From: Corynebacterium falsenii
GTDB taxonomy: Bacteria; Actinomycetota; Actinomycetes; Mycobacteriales; Mycobacteriaceae
Direction: 5' to 3'
Assembly: GCA_001054945.1 (NCBI GenBank)
Contig: JVKJ01000005.1
Span: 62,001-126,000, forward strand
DNA: 64,000 nt
Made by a program: the position numbers and the translations under genes. Shown here piece by piece: positions 41,490-51,426 of the stretch. The notes under the pieces were generated by a model. The model was not told the origin of the DNA. It made no database searches and saw only the letters and a list, made by a program, of their open reading frames with translations. How positions within the stretch are numbered: position 1 is the stretch's first letter; each line of letters starts with the position of its first letter.

Positions 41490-44400
41490 ATGACCTCGAC
41501 GATCCTTCCCAGCTCCCGCCCCCGTCCCCCACACGGGGAAACGCGAGGACGAGACACGACGAGCCTCCTACGTGACCGCTTCACAGCGGAGACCGGGACA
41601 GTCCACCTCACCGGCATCCAGGCCCTCGTGCGCATGATCCGCGATCGGGCGATTGCCGACCGTCTGCGCGGCCTCGCCACATCCTCGTATATCTCCGGCT
41701 ATGAGGGATCGCCGCTCGGGGGCTTCGATCTCGAGCTCGCGAAGCGCCTGGAGTTGATGCAGGAATTCGATGTCATTCACCAACCCGCCGTCAACGAGGA
41801 ACTCGGAGCCACCGCCGCCTCCGGCGCCCAGCTCAACGACACGTTGGGAACCCGGAGACCCGGTGTCGACGGGGTGGTCAGCTACTGGTATGGCAAGGCA
41901 CCCGGTCTCGATCGGGCTGCGGATGCCTTCCGGCACGCCAACCTCATCGGAACGGCCAGTACCAGCGGCGCGGTCGCCATCGTCGGTGATGATCCGACAG
42001 CAAAGAGCTCCTCGGTGGCGTCCAACTCCTCCCGAATCCTTGCGGACCTGGGAATGCCCACCCTGGTTCCCGCGGACTCCGCGGACATCCTGACCCTCGG
42101 GCAACACGCAGCGTGGTTGTCCCGCGAGTGCGGGCTGTGGACCGCACTCCGGGTGAATACGACGGTCGCGGACGGGTCCTCCACCGTCACCCTCGGTGGT
42201 GCGCACCCCGCGCCTGAACCGCCCAGTCAGGGCCATGTTCCTCACGCGCGGTTGTTGGGGCAGAACGTATTGGACTTGGAGGAGAGTAAGACGGGAAGCC
42301 GCCTGCGACGTGCGCTGATGTACTCACGCAAGCACAATCTCAACCGGCTCGTCCACGCTTCGCCCGAGGATAAGGTGGGGGTCATCGCCGCAGGTTCATC
42401 GTCCCTCGAGGTGGAAGAAGCTCTCCGGTCCTTGGGCAGTCCCGCTCGGGTGCGCGTCGCGCGCATGGGTATGACCTGGCCTTTGGACGCCAGCGAAATG
42501 GAAAAATTCGCCACCGGCCTGAACCACATCCTGGTCGTCGAGGATCTGGGAAATCACCTGTTCGAGACCCTGCGGACAACGCTCTACGGAAGCAGGACCA
42601 CCCCGGTGCTGTCGCACGCCCACGATGCCATCCGTGGAATCGCCAACATGCTGCGCACGGAGGGTATCGACTTTGACGAGCCTGCTCGTACCTCCGTTCG
42701 CCGCACCCTACCCCTGAATGTGGCCAAGCGCGTGCCCCACTATTGCTCGGGGTGCCCACATAATTCATCCACTCGTGTTGCACCTGGAACGCTGGTGGGT
42801 GCCGGGATTGGGTGTCATTCAATGGTCCTCATGCAAGATGAGGAGCGGGTCGGCAATATCCATGGCTTTTCCCAGATGGGCGGTGAAGGCTGCCAATGGA
42901 TGGGAATCAGCCCGTTTGTTGAGGAGCGCCACTTGGTGCAGAACCTGGGCGACGGGACATTGCTGCATTCGGGTTCGCTCGCCATTCGCCAGCTGGTTGC
43001 CGCCAAGGTGAATATCACCGTGAAGATCTTGCACAACGGGACGGTGGCCATGACCGGGGGCCAGGATCCCGTGGGACAGCGCAGCCTGCCGGGCATGGTT
43101 GAGCTCGTTCACGCCGAGGATGTCGCCAAGATTGTGGTCACGACCGATGACGTCAAACGCACCCGACAAGGCCTCCCGCGATCAGTGGAGGTGCGCCCTC
43201 GAGAGGACCTTGCTGCCGTGCAGGAGGAATTGGCCGCCATGCCGGGTGTGACCGTCCTGATTCATGACCAGCACTGTGCCGCGGAGAAGCGCCGCGCTCG
43301 GTCGCGGGGCACCGTTGCCCCCGCCATGACAAAGGTCGTGATCAACGAGCGAATCTGTGAAGGATGTGGTGACTGCGGTGATGTGTCGGGTTGCCTATCC
43401 GTGCGTCCCGTGGAGACGGAATTTGGGCGCAAAACCCGTATAGACCAGACAACCTGCAACGCAGATTACACCTGCCTACAGGGCGATTGCCCGGCGTTCA
43501 CGACGGTCACGGTTACCGAGGGTCCTCGGAGTTCCACAGTCCCGGAGATCGAGCCACTGGATTCCACCGCTCTACCGTCGCCTACATTGCCGAGACTGAG
43601 CGATCGAAGCTGGAACGTCCGTGTGACGGGCGTGGGAGGTACGGGAATCCTCACCTTGGCGGCGGTGATCGCCACCGCGGCACAGATGGAAGGTTTCCAC
43701 GTTCGGGGCTCAGATATGACTGGACTCGCCCAGAAAGGTGGCTCTGTAGTTTCCGATATTCGTCTCTCCTCCCACGCTGTGGATGAGCCGGGTGTCGTTC
43801 CAGCGGACGGCGCCGATCTGATGTTGGGCGTCGATGGGCTCACCACGGCTGAGCCGGGCAATCTCGGTGTGATCAATCCCCGGCGCACTACGGCCGTCTT
43901 GTCTTCTACAAATACCCCTACCGTCTCCATGGTTACCGATGTACGAGCCGAGCACTCCGATGGGGTGGCTTTGGCCGCCGCACTTGGCCGCAACGCACAC
44001 CGAATGATCAGCATGGATGCCGCGGAAGTCTCGCGCCTGCTCTTTGGCGCGACCACGTTCCAGACCATGATCATGCTGGGCGTCGCGCAGCAGAGTGGCG
44101 CCCTGCCCGTGAATCCAGATGCTGTCGAGGCTGCCATCAGCGCTAACGGCCGCTCCGTGGAAGCCAACCTGCAAGCGTTCCGGCGCGGACGGCAGTGGGT
44201 AGCGGACCCGAAGGCCATCACGGAACTGCTCCAGCTTGGGCTCTCCGGTCAGGCGGATTACTCCGGTGATTCGAATGGGAAAGATGGGTGCCACCTCGCT
44301 CAGTCGGCTGGCGTCCCGGCCCCGAGCACATCGGAACCCACGCCCACTGCCAGGATGAGAACCAGGGCGGCACTCCGATCCGCGGATCTCACTGAAGAAC

Positions 44401-45014
44401 TGTGTGACATCATCGCGCGGCGCGTAGATGAGTTGGAAGCATGGGGATCGGAAGCTGACGCAACGCGCTTTTTGTTGGATTTGAAGACCGTCGCATACGA
44501 AGAGCGCCGTGTCTCCCCTGCGTCCACTGACCTGCTGCGGGAGGTCGCCTTCGGCTTGCACAAACTGACCGCTTATAAGGACGAATACGAGGTCGCGCGA
44601 CTGGCGCTGGACCCGGAGTTCCGCACCTCCATCGATCGCGAATTTGGGGCTGATGCGGACGTCAAGATTCAACTGCACCCGCCGATGCTGCGCGCGCTGG
44701 GTGTGAAGCGAAAGATTGGATTCGGCAGATCCTCCCTACCCGTGCTGAAGGTGCTGTCGCAGTTGAAGCCGCTGCGTGACACGCCGTTTGACGTGTTCGG
44801 CCACGGCGAGGTCCGAAGGATGGAAAAGGAGCTGGCTGCGACCTACCGGGAGGCCATGTTGACCCTCGCTCGCCGTCTGCGCGACGAGCGGGATCTGACG
44901 GAGTTGATTGAATTGGCCCAGGGGGCGGATCGAGTTCGCGGGTACGAGAGCCTGAAGCTCACGTCCGGGCGCGAGTTCCTGGAAGAGTTGCGATCGAAAA
45001 TGCAGGAGGGGTGA
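41490..45014 (+). CDS. Indolepyruvate:ferredoxin oxidoreductase family protein, single-chain
   Basis: The 1174-residue protein fuses all modules of a 2-oxoacid:ferredoxin oxidoreductase. An N-terminal pyrimidine domain (SSYISGYEGSPLGGFDLEL) is followed by a TPP-binding domain (CSGCPHNSSTRVAPGTLVGAGIGCHSM, then GEGCQWMGISPF). Next come a Cys-rich 4Fe-4S region (ICEGCGDCG, CLSV, TTCNADYTCLQGDCPAF, ~620-670), an IorB-like gamma domain (VTGVGGTGILTLAAVIATAAQ) and a C-terminal DUF6537-like region with LGFGRSS-like GFGRSSLP. It would oxidatively decarboxylate aryl- or branched-chain 2-oxo acids to acyl-CoA; the true substrate is unknown. The first ~30 residues look disordered. It is divergent from an Lrp gene. 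Confidence 0.9.
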   Translation: MTSTILPSSRPRPPHGETRGRDTTSLLRDRFTAETGTVHLTGIQALVRMIRDRAIADRLRGLATSSYISGYEGSPLGGFDLELAKRLELMQEFDVIHQPAVNEELGATAASGAQLNDTLGTRRPGVDGVVSYWYGKAPGLDRAADAFRHANLIGTASTSGAVAIVGDDPTAKSSSVASNSSRILADLGMPTLVPADSADILTLGQHAAWLSRECGLWTALRVNTTVADGSSTVTLGGAHPAPEPPSQGHVPHARLLGQNVLDLEESKTGSRLRRALMYSRKHNLNRLVHASPEDKVGVIAAGSSSLEVEEALRSLGSPARVRVARMGMTWPLDASEMEKFATGLNHILVVEDLGNHLFETLRTTLYGSRTTPVLSHAHDAIRGIANMLRTEGIDFDEPARTSVRRTLPLNVAKRVPHYCSGCPHNSSTRVAPGTLVGAGIGCHSMVLMQDEERVGNIHGFSQMGGEGCQWMGISPFVEERHLVQNLGDGTLLHSGSLAIRQLVAAKVNITVKILHNGTVAMTGGQDPVGQRSLPGMVELVHAEDVAKIVVTTDDVKRTRQGLPRSVEVRPREDLAAVQEELAAMPGVTVLIHDQHCAAEKRRARSRGTVAPAMTKVVINERICEGCGDCGDVSGCLSVRPVETEFGRKTRIDQTTCNADYTCLQGDCPAFTTVTVTEGPRSSTVPEIEPLDSTALPSPTLPRLSDRSWNVRVTGVGGTGILTLAAVIATAAQMEGFHVRGSDMTGLAQKGGSVVSDIRLSSHAVDEPGVVPADGADLMLGVDGLTTAEPGNLGVINPRRTTAVLSSTNTPTVSMVTDVRAEHSDGVALAAALGRNAHRMISMDAAEVSRLLFGATTFQTMIMLGVAQQSGALPVNPDAVEAAISANGRSVEANLQAFRRGRQWVADPKAITELLQLGLSGQADYSGDSNGKDGCHLAQSAGVPAPSTSEPTPTARMRTRAALRSADLTEELCDIIARRVDELEAWGSEADATRFLLDLKTVAYEERRVSPASTDLLREVAFGLHKLTAYKDEYEVARLALDPEFRTSIDREFGADADVKIQLHPPMLRALGVKRKIGFGRSSLPVLKVLSQLKPLRDTPFDVFGHGEVRRMEKELAATYREAMLTLARRLRDERDLTELIELAQGADRVRGYESLKLTSGREFLEELRSKMQEG

Positions 45015-45029
45015 CGCCACAGTGTGGCG
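45015..45029 (+). terminator. Short hairpin after the oxidoreductase gene
   Basis: CGCCACAGTGTGGCG begins directly after the stop codon and can form a six-bp stem with an AGT loop. No T-run follows, so it may be a weak terminator or an mRNA-end stabiliser. Confidence 0.35.
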
Positions 45030-45055
45030 GGGTTCCTACACAAAAGTAGACCAAG

Positions 45056-45076
45056 CGGTATAGTCGACACATACCG
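45056..45076. promoter_or_regulatory. Inverted repeat over a -10-like element upstream of the amidotransferase
   Basis: CGGTAT and ATACCG face each other across nine bases. The left arm contains TATAGT (45059-45064), a good -10 candidate about 70 bases upstream of the next start. A repressor bound here would cover the promoter. No matching regulator can be named. Confidence 0.4.
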
Positions 45077-45132
45077 TAACCATGTTCCCCGCCGCGCGCA
45101 GGGAAATTGAACACCTTTAAAGGAGGTGCCCC

Positions 45133-45900
45133 GTGACATTTGTCCTACTCAGTCCTCGCCAAGGACGCGACGTGCTCGCAGCGGAATATGAGGACTTCCG
45201 AATGTTCACGGGCCTGCGGCGGCACGAACTGATTCAACGGCCGCTGGATTCCGAGCACTCCACCATCGGGGATATCACTGGCGTAACCGGGGTTTTCATC
45301 GGGGGCTCGCCAATGACCGTGTCGGAAAGATTTTCCCACCCCGAACAGGCACGGTGGCAGGAATCGACAACTGAGACACTGTTGGACTTCATCGACCAGG
45401 CAGTCGACGGGCGCACTCCGCCCGTGTTCGCGGTGTGCTATGCCGCCTCGATGTACGCCCATTACCGAGGTGGAACTATTTCTTCCGCCTTCGCTGAAAG
45501 CGCTGGCAGCACCGCGATTAGCTTGACCGAGGAGGGGCTGCACGACCCGATTTGCGTCAGCCTGCCGCGAGAATTCACCGGGTTCACAGGGCATAAGGAC
45601 GCTGTGGATCAACTCCCGGAGGGGGCGCGCTTGCTGGCGACGGGGCCGACGTGCGCCGTGCAATTGTATCGGCTGGGTGATCAGGTGTGGACCAGCCAGT
45701 TTCACCCGGAAATGGACACGCGGGGGATTTCGCGGCGGCTGGGGTTCTACGGGGCCAACGGCTATTACGATGCGGGCGAGCGCGATGCAGTGTTCAATGC
45801 TTTCGCTGGGGTAGACACCAGCTATGCCCACCAATTGCTGTCCAATTTCGTCGTCGAAGCCCGGCAGCGGGCGGACACGAAGGCCTCCATCGCCGTGTAG
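45133..45900 (+). CDS. Class I glutamine amidotransferase (GuaA-like)
   Basis: 255 residues with a class I amidotransferase fold. The nucleophile is Cys in PPVFAVCYAASMYAHYRGG (~residue 101), and the His-Glu pair is in TSQFHPEMDTRG. Stand-alone domains of this type supply ammonia to a partner or act on gamma-glutamyl compounds; no partner is encoded next to it. The usual Gly after the nucleophile (GxCxGxQ) is replaced by Ala (CYAAS), so full glutaminase activity is not assured. A homologue follows acnR in C. glutamicum, which supports orthology. AAAGGAGGTG precedes the GTG start. Confidence 0.82.
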   Translation: MTFVLLSPRQGRDVLAAEYEDFRMFTGLRRHELIQRPLDSEHSTIGDITGVTGVFIGGSPMTVSERFSHPEQARWQESTTETLLDFIDQAVDGRTPPVFAVCYAASMYAHYRGGTISSAFAESAGSTAISLTEEGLHDPICVSLPREFTGFTGHKDAVDQLPEGARLLATGPTCAVQLYRLGDQVWTSQFHPEMDTRGISRRLGFYGANGYYDAGERDAVFNAFAGVDTSYAHQLLSNFVVEARQRADTKASIAV

Positions 45901-45968
45901 GTCCCTGGTTGCCGTCCCGCGGGCGCTGGGCTGGTTTCCGCTGGGTCAGTTTCCGCTGGCCCACCCCC

Positions 45969-47600
45969 TTAGGCCAGTTCCACGATCTCCATGTACTCCT
46001 CCGACCATAGGTCTTCCGTGCCATCCGGCAGCACAATGACCCGTTCCGGCTCGAGAGCCTTCACCGCGCCCGGGTCGTGCGTGACCAGGACCACCGCGCC
46101 CGTATAGGTCCGCAACGCGTCCAGCACCTGCTCGCGGGATTGTGGATCGAGGTTATTCGTCGGCTCGTCCAGTAACAGCACGTTCGCTCGCGAACTGACC
46201 AGGGTGGCCAGTGCTAGGCGAGTCTTCTCGCCACCGGAGAGGGTGCCGGCGGGTTGATTCAGCTGCTCTCCAGAGAACATGAACGCACCCAAAAGGCCCC
46301 GAAGATCCTGCTCCCCCGCGTCCGGACACGCATCGATAGCGTTCTGCCACACTGACCGATCTCCATCAATCGTGTCATGTTCCTGGGCGAAGTAGCCGAC
46401 CTTCAAGCCATAACCGCTGACAATGCCGCCTTCGCCATCCGTGCGCTCCACGCCTGCGAGTAGCTTCAGGAGCGTGGTCTTGCCCGCACCATTGAAGCCC
46501 AACACCACCACGCGGCTTCCCTTGTCGATAGCCAGGTCCACTCCGGCGAACACCTCCAGGGAGCCATACGTCTTCGTCAGCCCCTTAGCGTTCATGGGTG
46601 TCTTTCCGCAGGCTGCGGGTTCAGGGAAGGAAATGGACGCCACCTTGTCTTCGACTCGGATCTCATCCAAATCGCCCATCATGCGCTCGGCTCGGGCCAC
46701 CATTTGTTTAGCCGCACGGGCCTTCGTGGCTTTGGCACCAAGTTTGTCTGCCTGCTGCTTCAGTGCCGAGGCCTTCTTTTCGGCATTGGCACGCTCCCGT
46801 CGGCGCCGCGCCTCGTCCGTCGCCCTGGCGTCCAAATACTTCTTCCAACCCATGTTGTACACATCGGCTTCGCCGCGGACCGCATCGAGGAACCAAATCT
46901 TGTTGCAGACGGCCTCGAGCAACTCCACATCGTGGGAGATCATCACCAGACCGCCTTCGTGCTTGGACAAAAAGTCACGAAGCCACGTGATCGAGTCCGC
47001 GTCCAGGTGGTTGGTTGGCTCGTCGAGGAGCAGCGTCGTCTCCGAGCGGCCCGAGCCCGAGGTAGCGGCGAAGAGGATCTGCGCCAGTTCCACACGACGG
47101 CGCTGCCCACCGGAGAGGGTTTTCAGCTGCTGTTCCAAGACTCGCTCTGGTAGGCCTAGCGCGTCACAGATGCGCGCGGCCTCACTGTCTGCCTCGTATC
47201 CGCCGGCGGCCTGGTAGCGCTCCTCGACTCGGCTGAACTTGGCAATGGCTTTGTCTCGATCCTGGTCGGTGGCGGCATCCTCCATGATTGCTTGCTGCTT
47301 CTTCATGGAACGACGCATCTCGTCCAGCCCGCGCGCGGAGAGCACACGATCGAGGGCGGTCTGTTCGATGTCACCCTCCTTGGAATCCTGAGGAAGGTAC
47401 CCCAAGTCGCCGGAGCGGGTCACTGAGCCTCCGTAAGGTTCCCCCTCGCCCGCCAGAATCCTCATCGTGGTGGTTTTCCCCGCCCCGTTTCGGCCCACCA
47501 GGCCGATTCGGTCCCCCGGTTGGACCCGAAGATGTTGCCCGGGTGCATCCAACAGGGTGCGGGCGCCAACACGTACTTCGAGGTCCTGAGTAACAATCAC
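45969..47600 (-). CDS. ABC-F family ATP-binding protein
   Basis: 543 residues with two ABC domains on one chain and no membrane segment, the mark of ABC-F translation factors. Domain 1 has GRNGAGKTT, signature LSGGQRRRVELAQ and LLLDEPTNHLD; domain 2 has GFNGAGKTT, LSGGEKTRLALA and LLLDEPTNNLD. A charged linker helix pair between them (ARRRRERANAEKKASALKQQADKLGAKATKARAAKQM) is the ribosome-contacting P-site motif. It most resembles the housekeeping Uup/EttA-like group; an antibiotic resistance role is possible but not shown. It is convergent with the amidotransferase gene. Confidence 0.92.
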   Translation of the reverse strand: MIVTQDLEVRVGARTLLDAPGQHLRVQPGDRIGLVGRNGAGKTTTMRILAGEGEPYGGSVTRSGDLGYLPQDSKEGDIEQTALDRVLSARGLDEMRRSMKKQQAIMEDAATDQDRDKAIAKFSRVEERYQAAGGYEADSEAARICDALGLPERVLEQQLKTLSGGQRRRVELAQILFAATSGSGRSETTLLLDEPTNHLDADSITWLRDFLSKHEGGLVMISHDVELLEAVCNKIWFLDAVRGEADVYNMGWKKYLDARATDEARRRRERANAEKKASALKQQADKLGAKATKARAAKQMVARAERMMGDLDEIRVEDKVASISFPEPAACGKTPMNAKGLTKTYGSLEVFAGVDLAIDKGSRVVVLGFNGAGKTTLLKLLAGVERTDGEGGIVSGYGLKVGYFAQEHDTIDGDRSVWQNAIDACPDAGEQDLRGLLGAFMFSGEQLNQPAGTLSGGEKTRLALATLVSSRANVLLLDEPTNNLDPQSREQVLDALRTYTGAVVLVTHDPGAVKALEPERVIVLPDGTEDLWSEEYMEIVELA

Positions 47601-47712
47601 AAGCGGTCATCCTAACAGGTCAAGGGCCGTATTCGAATTCTCGGCCACGGCGCCCGGGAAGGTATGTTGAGAGGGCAATGCTGAAGAATTGCCATTAAAA
47701 GGAGTGGTACAG

Positions 47713-48990
47713 GTGCCACCAGGCGAGCGAAGGCACATCGAGATTTGGGGCTGCGGGCCGGCGGGTGCAGTGGCAGCCATCCGTGCCGCAGAGCGGGGTT
47801 GGACCGTCACTGTGCGAGACCCGGCAGCGAGCCCCGCGGATGGCAAGCACCTCCTCGAGCCTTCCGATACCGCCGCTCTCCCAGACTGGCCGGCAACGTA
47901 CGGGGCACTGTCGCCAGAGATTCCCGAATGGGCTCAATGCCTGTTCACCGGACCACACCGTGTCGTCGTCCGATTTCCGCTACTCGATCGTGCCGGGGAG
48001 CACCGCGGAGCACCGCGAATTGGTCCCAGGGTGCAGGTCCGCGAACTGGGTTTCGACTATCGCATGCTCGATAAGTCCGCGCTTCGAGAGGCCATTGCTC
48101 GAGCCGGTGTTTTTCTGACATCCCGGGGCACCAATCACCGTCGCTCGGGGACCTCGGTGATCGATTGCCGCGGCGCAGTTGTCGACGGTTCGGAACTATG
48201 GCAGGTCGCATTCGGGGTGGTTCTCCCCCGCGATCTTGCTGAGCGCGTTGGGTTCGGCACCCCCACGTTCATGGACTGGTCGCGCACCCCAAGTCAACCA
48301 ACCGGGGAGCCCGCTAGCTTTCTCTACGTTCAGCCCGTGGACCAGGGAATATTGATTGAGGAAACGGTCCTCGCAACTGCTCGTCCCCCAAGAGAGGTGT
48401 TGGGGATTCTCGAGCAGCGATTGTGGATGAGGGGAGACGCCACTGCCTCGCAGGACAATGCTCCCCTCACCCTTGGGGATCTGCGTGACAACGTCGTGAC
48501 AACAGAACGGGTGGCAATTCCCATGGGCACCGCTCAGCCCCTCCTGTGGCGCAGCCCACGGCGGCTTCCCGACGGTGCTCTGTCGTGGAGCTTCGGGGCC
48601 CGCGGTGGGCTGATCAATCCGGTGACGGGCTACTCCATCGCCGCGGCGATGAGTGCGGCTGATGAGCTGTTGGATCGCATTGAAGGAGCTCGCCTGCCTC
48701 GAGCTACAGCGTGCAACCGTGTGGCAGCACACGCCCTTCGCCGATTGGGCGCCCACTTGATTGACCGGGGTTCATCTGCTGCGACGACGGACTTCTTCGA
48801 TGCGTTTTTCTCGCTTCCCACATCGCGGCAACTCGGCTACCTGATTGGTCACAATGGTGCCGCGGTCGCGCATTCAATGTGGGCATTGAGAACGCACACC
48901 GGGTGGCGTCATGACATTCTTTCCCCACTGTGGACCCACCCGGTCCGAACTCTCGGGGCCACCGCGCGGGCCTACCTACCCCGACGGTGA
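47713..48990 (+). CDS. Lycopene cyclase-like FAD-dependent protein (CrtL/CrtY type)
   Basis: About 425 residues from the GTG at 47713, with AAAGGAG eight bases upstream. The N terminus has a dinucleotide fold (IEIWGCGPAGAVAAIRAAERGWTVTVRD). Family motifs follow: SFLYVQPVDQGILIEETVLA, which matches the FLYAMP...EETxL region of lycopene beta-cyclases; ERVAIPMGTAQP; and FGARGGLINPVTGYSIAAAM, the GxxHPxTGY motif with Asn instead of His. It would cyclise the ends of lycopene. No phytoene synthase or desaturase lies nearby, and I recall that characterised corynebacterial cyclases are of the unrelated CrtYe/Yf type, so another isoprenoid substrate is possible. Confidence 0.75.
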   Translation: MPPGERRHIEIWGCGPAGAVAAIRAAERGWTVTVRDPAASPADGKHLLEPSDTAALPDWPATYGALSPEIPEWAQCLFTGPHRVVVRFPLLDRAGEHRGAPRIGPRVQVRELGFDYRMLDKSALREAIARAGVFLTSRGTNHRRSGTSVIDCRGAVVDGSELWQVAFGVVLPRDLAERVGFGTPTFMDWSRTPSQPTGEPASFLYVQPVDQGILIEETVLATARPPREVLGILEQRLWMRGDATASQDNAPLTLGDLRDNVVTTERVAIPMGTAQPLLWRSPRRLPDGALSWSFGARGGLINPVTGYSIAAAMSAADELLDRIEGARLPRATACNRVAAHALRRLGAHLIDRGSSAATTDFFDAFFSLPTSRQLGYLIGHNGAAVAHSMWALRTHTGWRHDILSPLWTHPVRTLGATARAYLPRR

Positions 48991-48995
48991 TAGCG

Positions 48996-49433
48996 CTACA
49001 CGGCGAAGCCCATGAAGCGGAGCTGCTCGCGACCTTCTTCGTTGATCATCTGCGGGCCCCAAGCTGGTGTCCACACCCAATTCAGACGCACGGCCTCGAC
49101 CTCTTCCACGCGGCCGAGGACGGAAGACTGGGTCTCGTCCTCGAGCATGTCCGTGAGGGGGCAGGCAGGTGAGGTCAGTGTCATGTTGATCACGGCCGTC
49201 TTGTCCTCCAACCAAATGTCGTAGACCAGGCCGAGGTCAATGACGTTGATGCCCAGCTCGGGATCGATGACGTCCATCATTGCGTCCTCGATGCGACCCA
49301 CGATCTCGAGTTGCTCCTGGGTCATTTGCTCGGGAGGCTGAGGCACCTCGTTCACCGGATTAGGATCCATCTGCGGCGCCGAGGGATTGGCGCTGGACTG
49401 CTCGGGAGTGGTTGCTTCTGGAGTCTCAGACAT
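48996..49433 (-). CDS. sufT: SufT-like Fe-S assembly factor (DUF59/MIP18)
   Basis: 145 residues. The first ~40 are a disordered Pro/Gln/Glu-rich extension. The DUF59 core follows: EDAMMDVIDPELGINVIDLGLVYDIWLEDKTAVINMTLTSPACPLTDMLEDETQSS, with the conserved DPE and the Cys in SPACPLTD, then VWTPAWGPQMINEEGREQL. It acts in maturation of Fe-S proteins. It is the last gene of the suf unit, 56 bases after sufU. Confidence 0.92.
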   Translation of the reverse strand: MSETPEATTPEQSSANPSAPQMDPNPVNEVPQPPEQMTQEQLEIVGRIEDAMMDVIDPELGINVIDLGLVYDIWLEDKTAVINMTLTSPACPLTDMLEDETQSSVLGRVEEVEAVRLNWVWTPAWGPQMINEEGREQLRFMGFAV

Positions 49434-49489
49434 GTCGCTTTCCTTGGGGTTGTGGAGTGAGAGTGAGCAGGTTCGGTCCCGAATTGGGA

Positions 49490-49939
49490 TTATTGCGGCT
49501 TGGCGCCCGCATCATAGGCAGCAGCTTCGAATGCCTTCCACCCCAGCAGGGCGCACTTCACGCGGGCCGGGTACTTGGAAACACCGGCGAAGGCCACACC
49601 GTCGCCGATGATCTCATCATCGCCCTCGTGTTCGCCTCGCGACGTGATCATTTTTTCGAATTCAGCAAGCTTGGCGAAAGCCTTGTCTACCGGGAGGCCA
49701 ACGATTTCCTCGGCCATGATGGAGGTGGAGGCCTGGCTGATGGAACAGCCGATCGCATCGTAGGAGACGTCGTCGACGGTCTTGTGATCGTCGCTCAAGT
49801 GCACGCGGAGTGTGAGTTCATCGCCACAGGAGGTGTTGACGTGGTGCACCTCGGCCTCATATGGCTCTCGCAATCCCGCGTGTTGCGGGTGCTTGTAGTG
49901 ATCCAGGATCACCTCCTGGTACATCTGCTCCATTTTCAT
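49490..49939 (-). CDS. sufU: Sulfur-transfer/scaffold protein SufU
   Basis: The 149-residue protein carries the SufU ligands: Cys in TSCGDELTL, Cys in IGCSISQAS and Cys in ARVKCALLGW. The first of these sits in a CGD motif whose Asp is also a zinc ligand. SufU accepts sulfur from SufS by zinc-ligand exchange. The 18-residue insertion that distinguishes SufU from IscU is present around EFEKMITSRGEHEGDDEIIGDGV. The start follows the sufS stop by six bases. Confidence 0.95.
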   Translation of the reverse strand: MKMEQMYQEVILDHYKHPQHAGLREPYEAEVHHVNTSCGDELTLRVHLSDDHKTVDDVSYDAIGCSISQASTSIMAEEIVGLPVDKAFAKLAEFEKMITSRGEHEGDDEIIGDGVAFAGVSKYPARVKCALLGWKAFEAAAYDAGAKPQ

Positions 49940-49945
49940 GTGGTG

Positions 49946-51274
<1,329 letters not shown>

Positions 51275-51302
51275 TCATTAAAAATTTGCTAATCAGAATC
51301 AA
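51275..51302 (-). promoter_or_regulatory. Candidate internal promoter before sufS
   Basis: On the minus strand TTGATT (51302-51297) and TAATGA (51280-51275) stand 16 bases apart in an AT-rich stretch just upstream of sufS. It could drive sufS-sufU-sufT separately. The hexamers are imperfect. Confidence 0.3.
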
Positions 51303-51383
51303 TGTTGTTCTTGTGACTATGAAGAGCCCGAGCAGCCTAGGAGCACGAGCTTCGATGAATCATGATTTCCACCCCGCCAAGAA

Positions 51384-51400
51384 GCCCAGTAAAGCTGGGC
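51384..51400 (-). terminator. Hairpin between sufC and sufS
   Basis: GCCCAG-TAAAG-CTGGGC forms a six-bp stem 27-43 bases after the sufC stop. On the minus strand it is followed by TTCTT. It may be an attenuating terminator or an mRNA processing/stability element within the suf operon. Confidence 0.5.
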
Positions 51401-51426
51401 CTGACAGGGCGGAGAGCCGATAGAAC

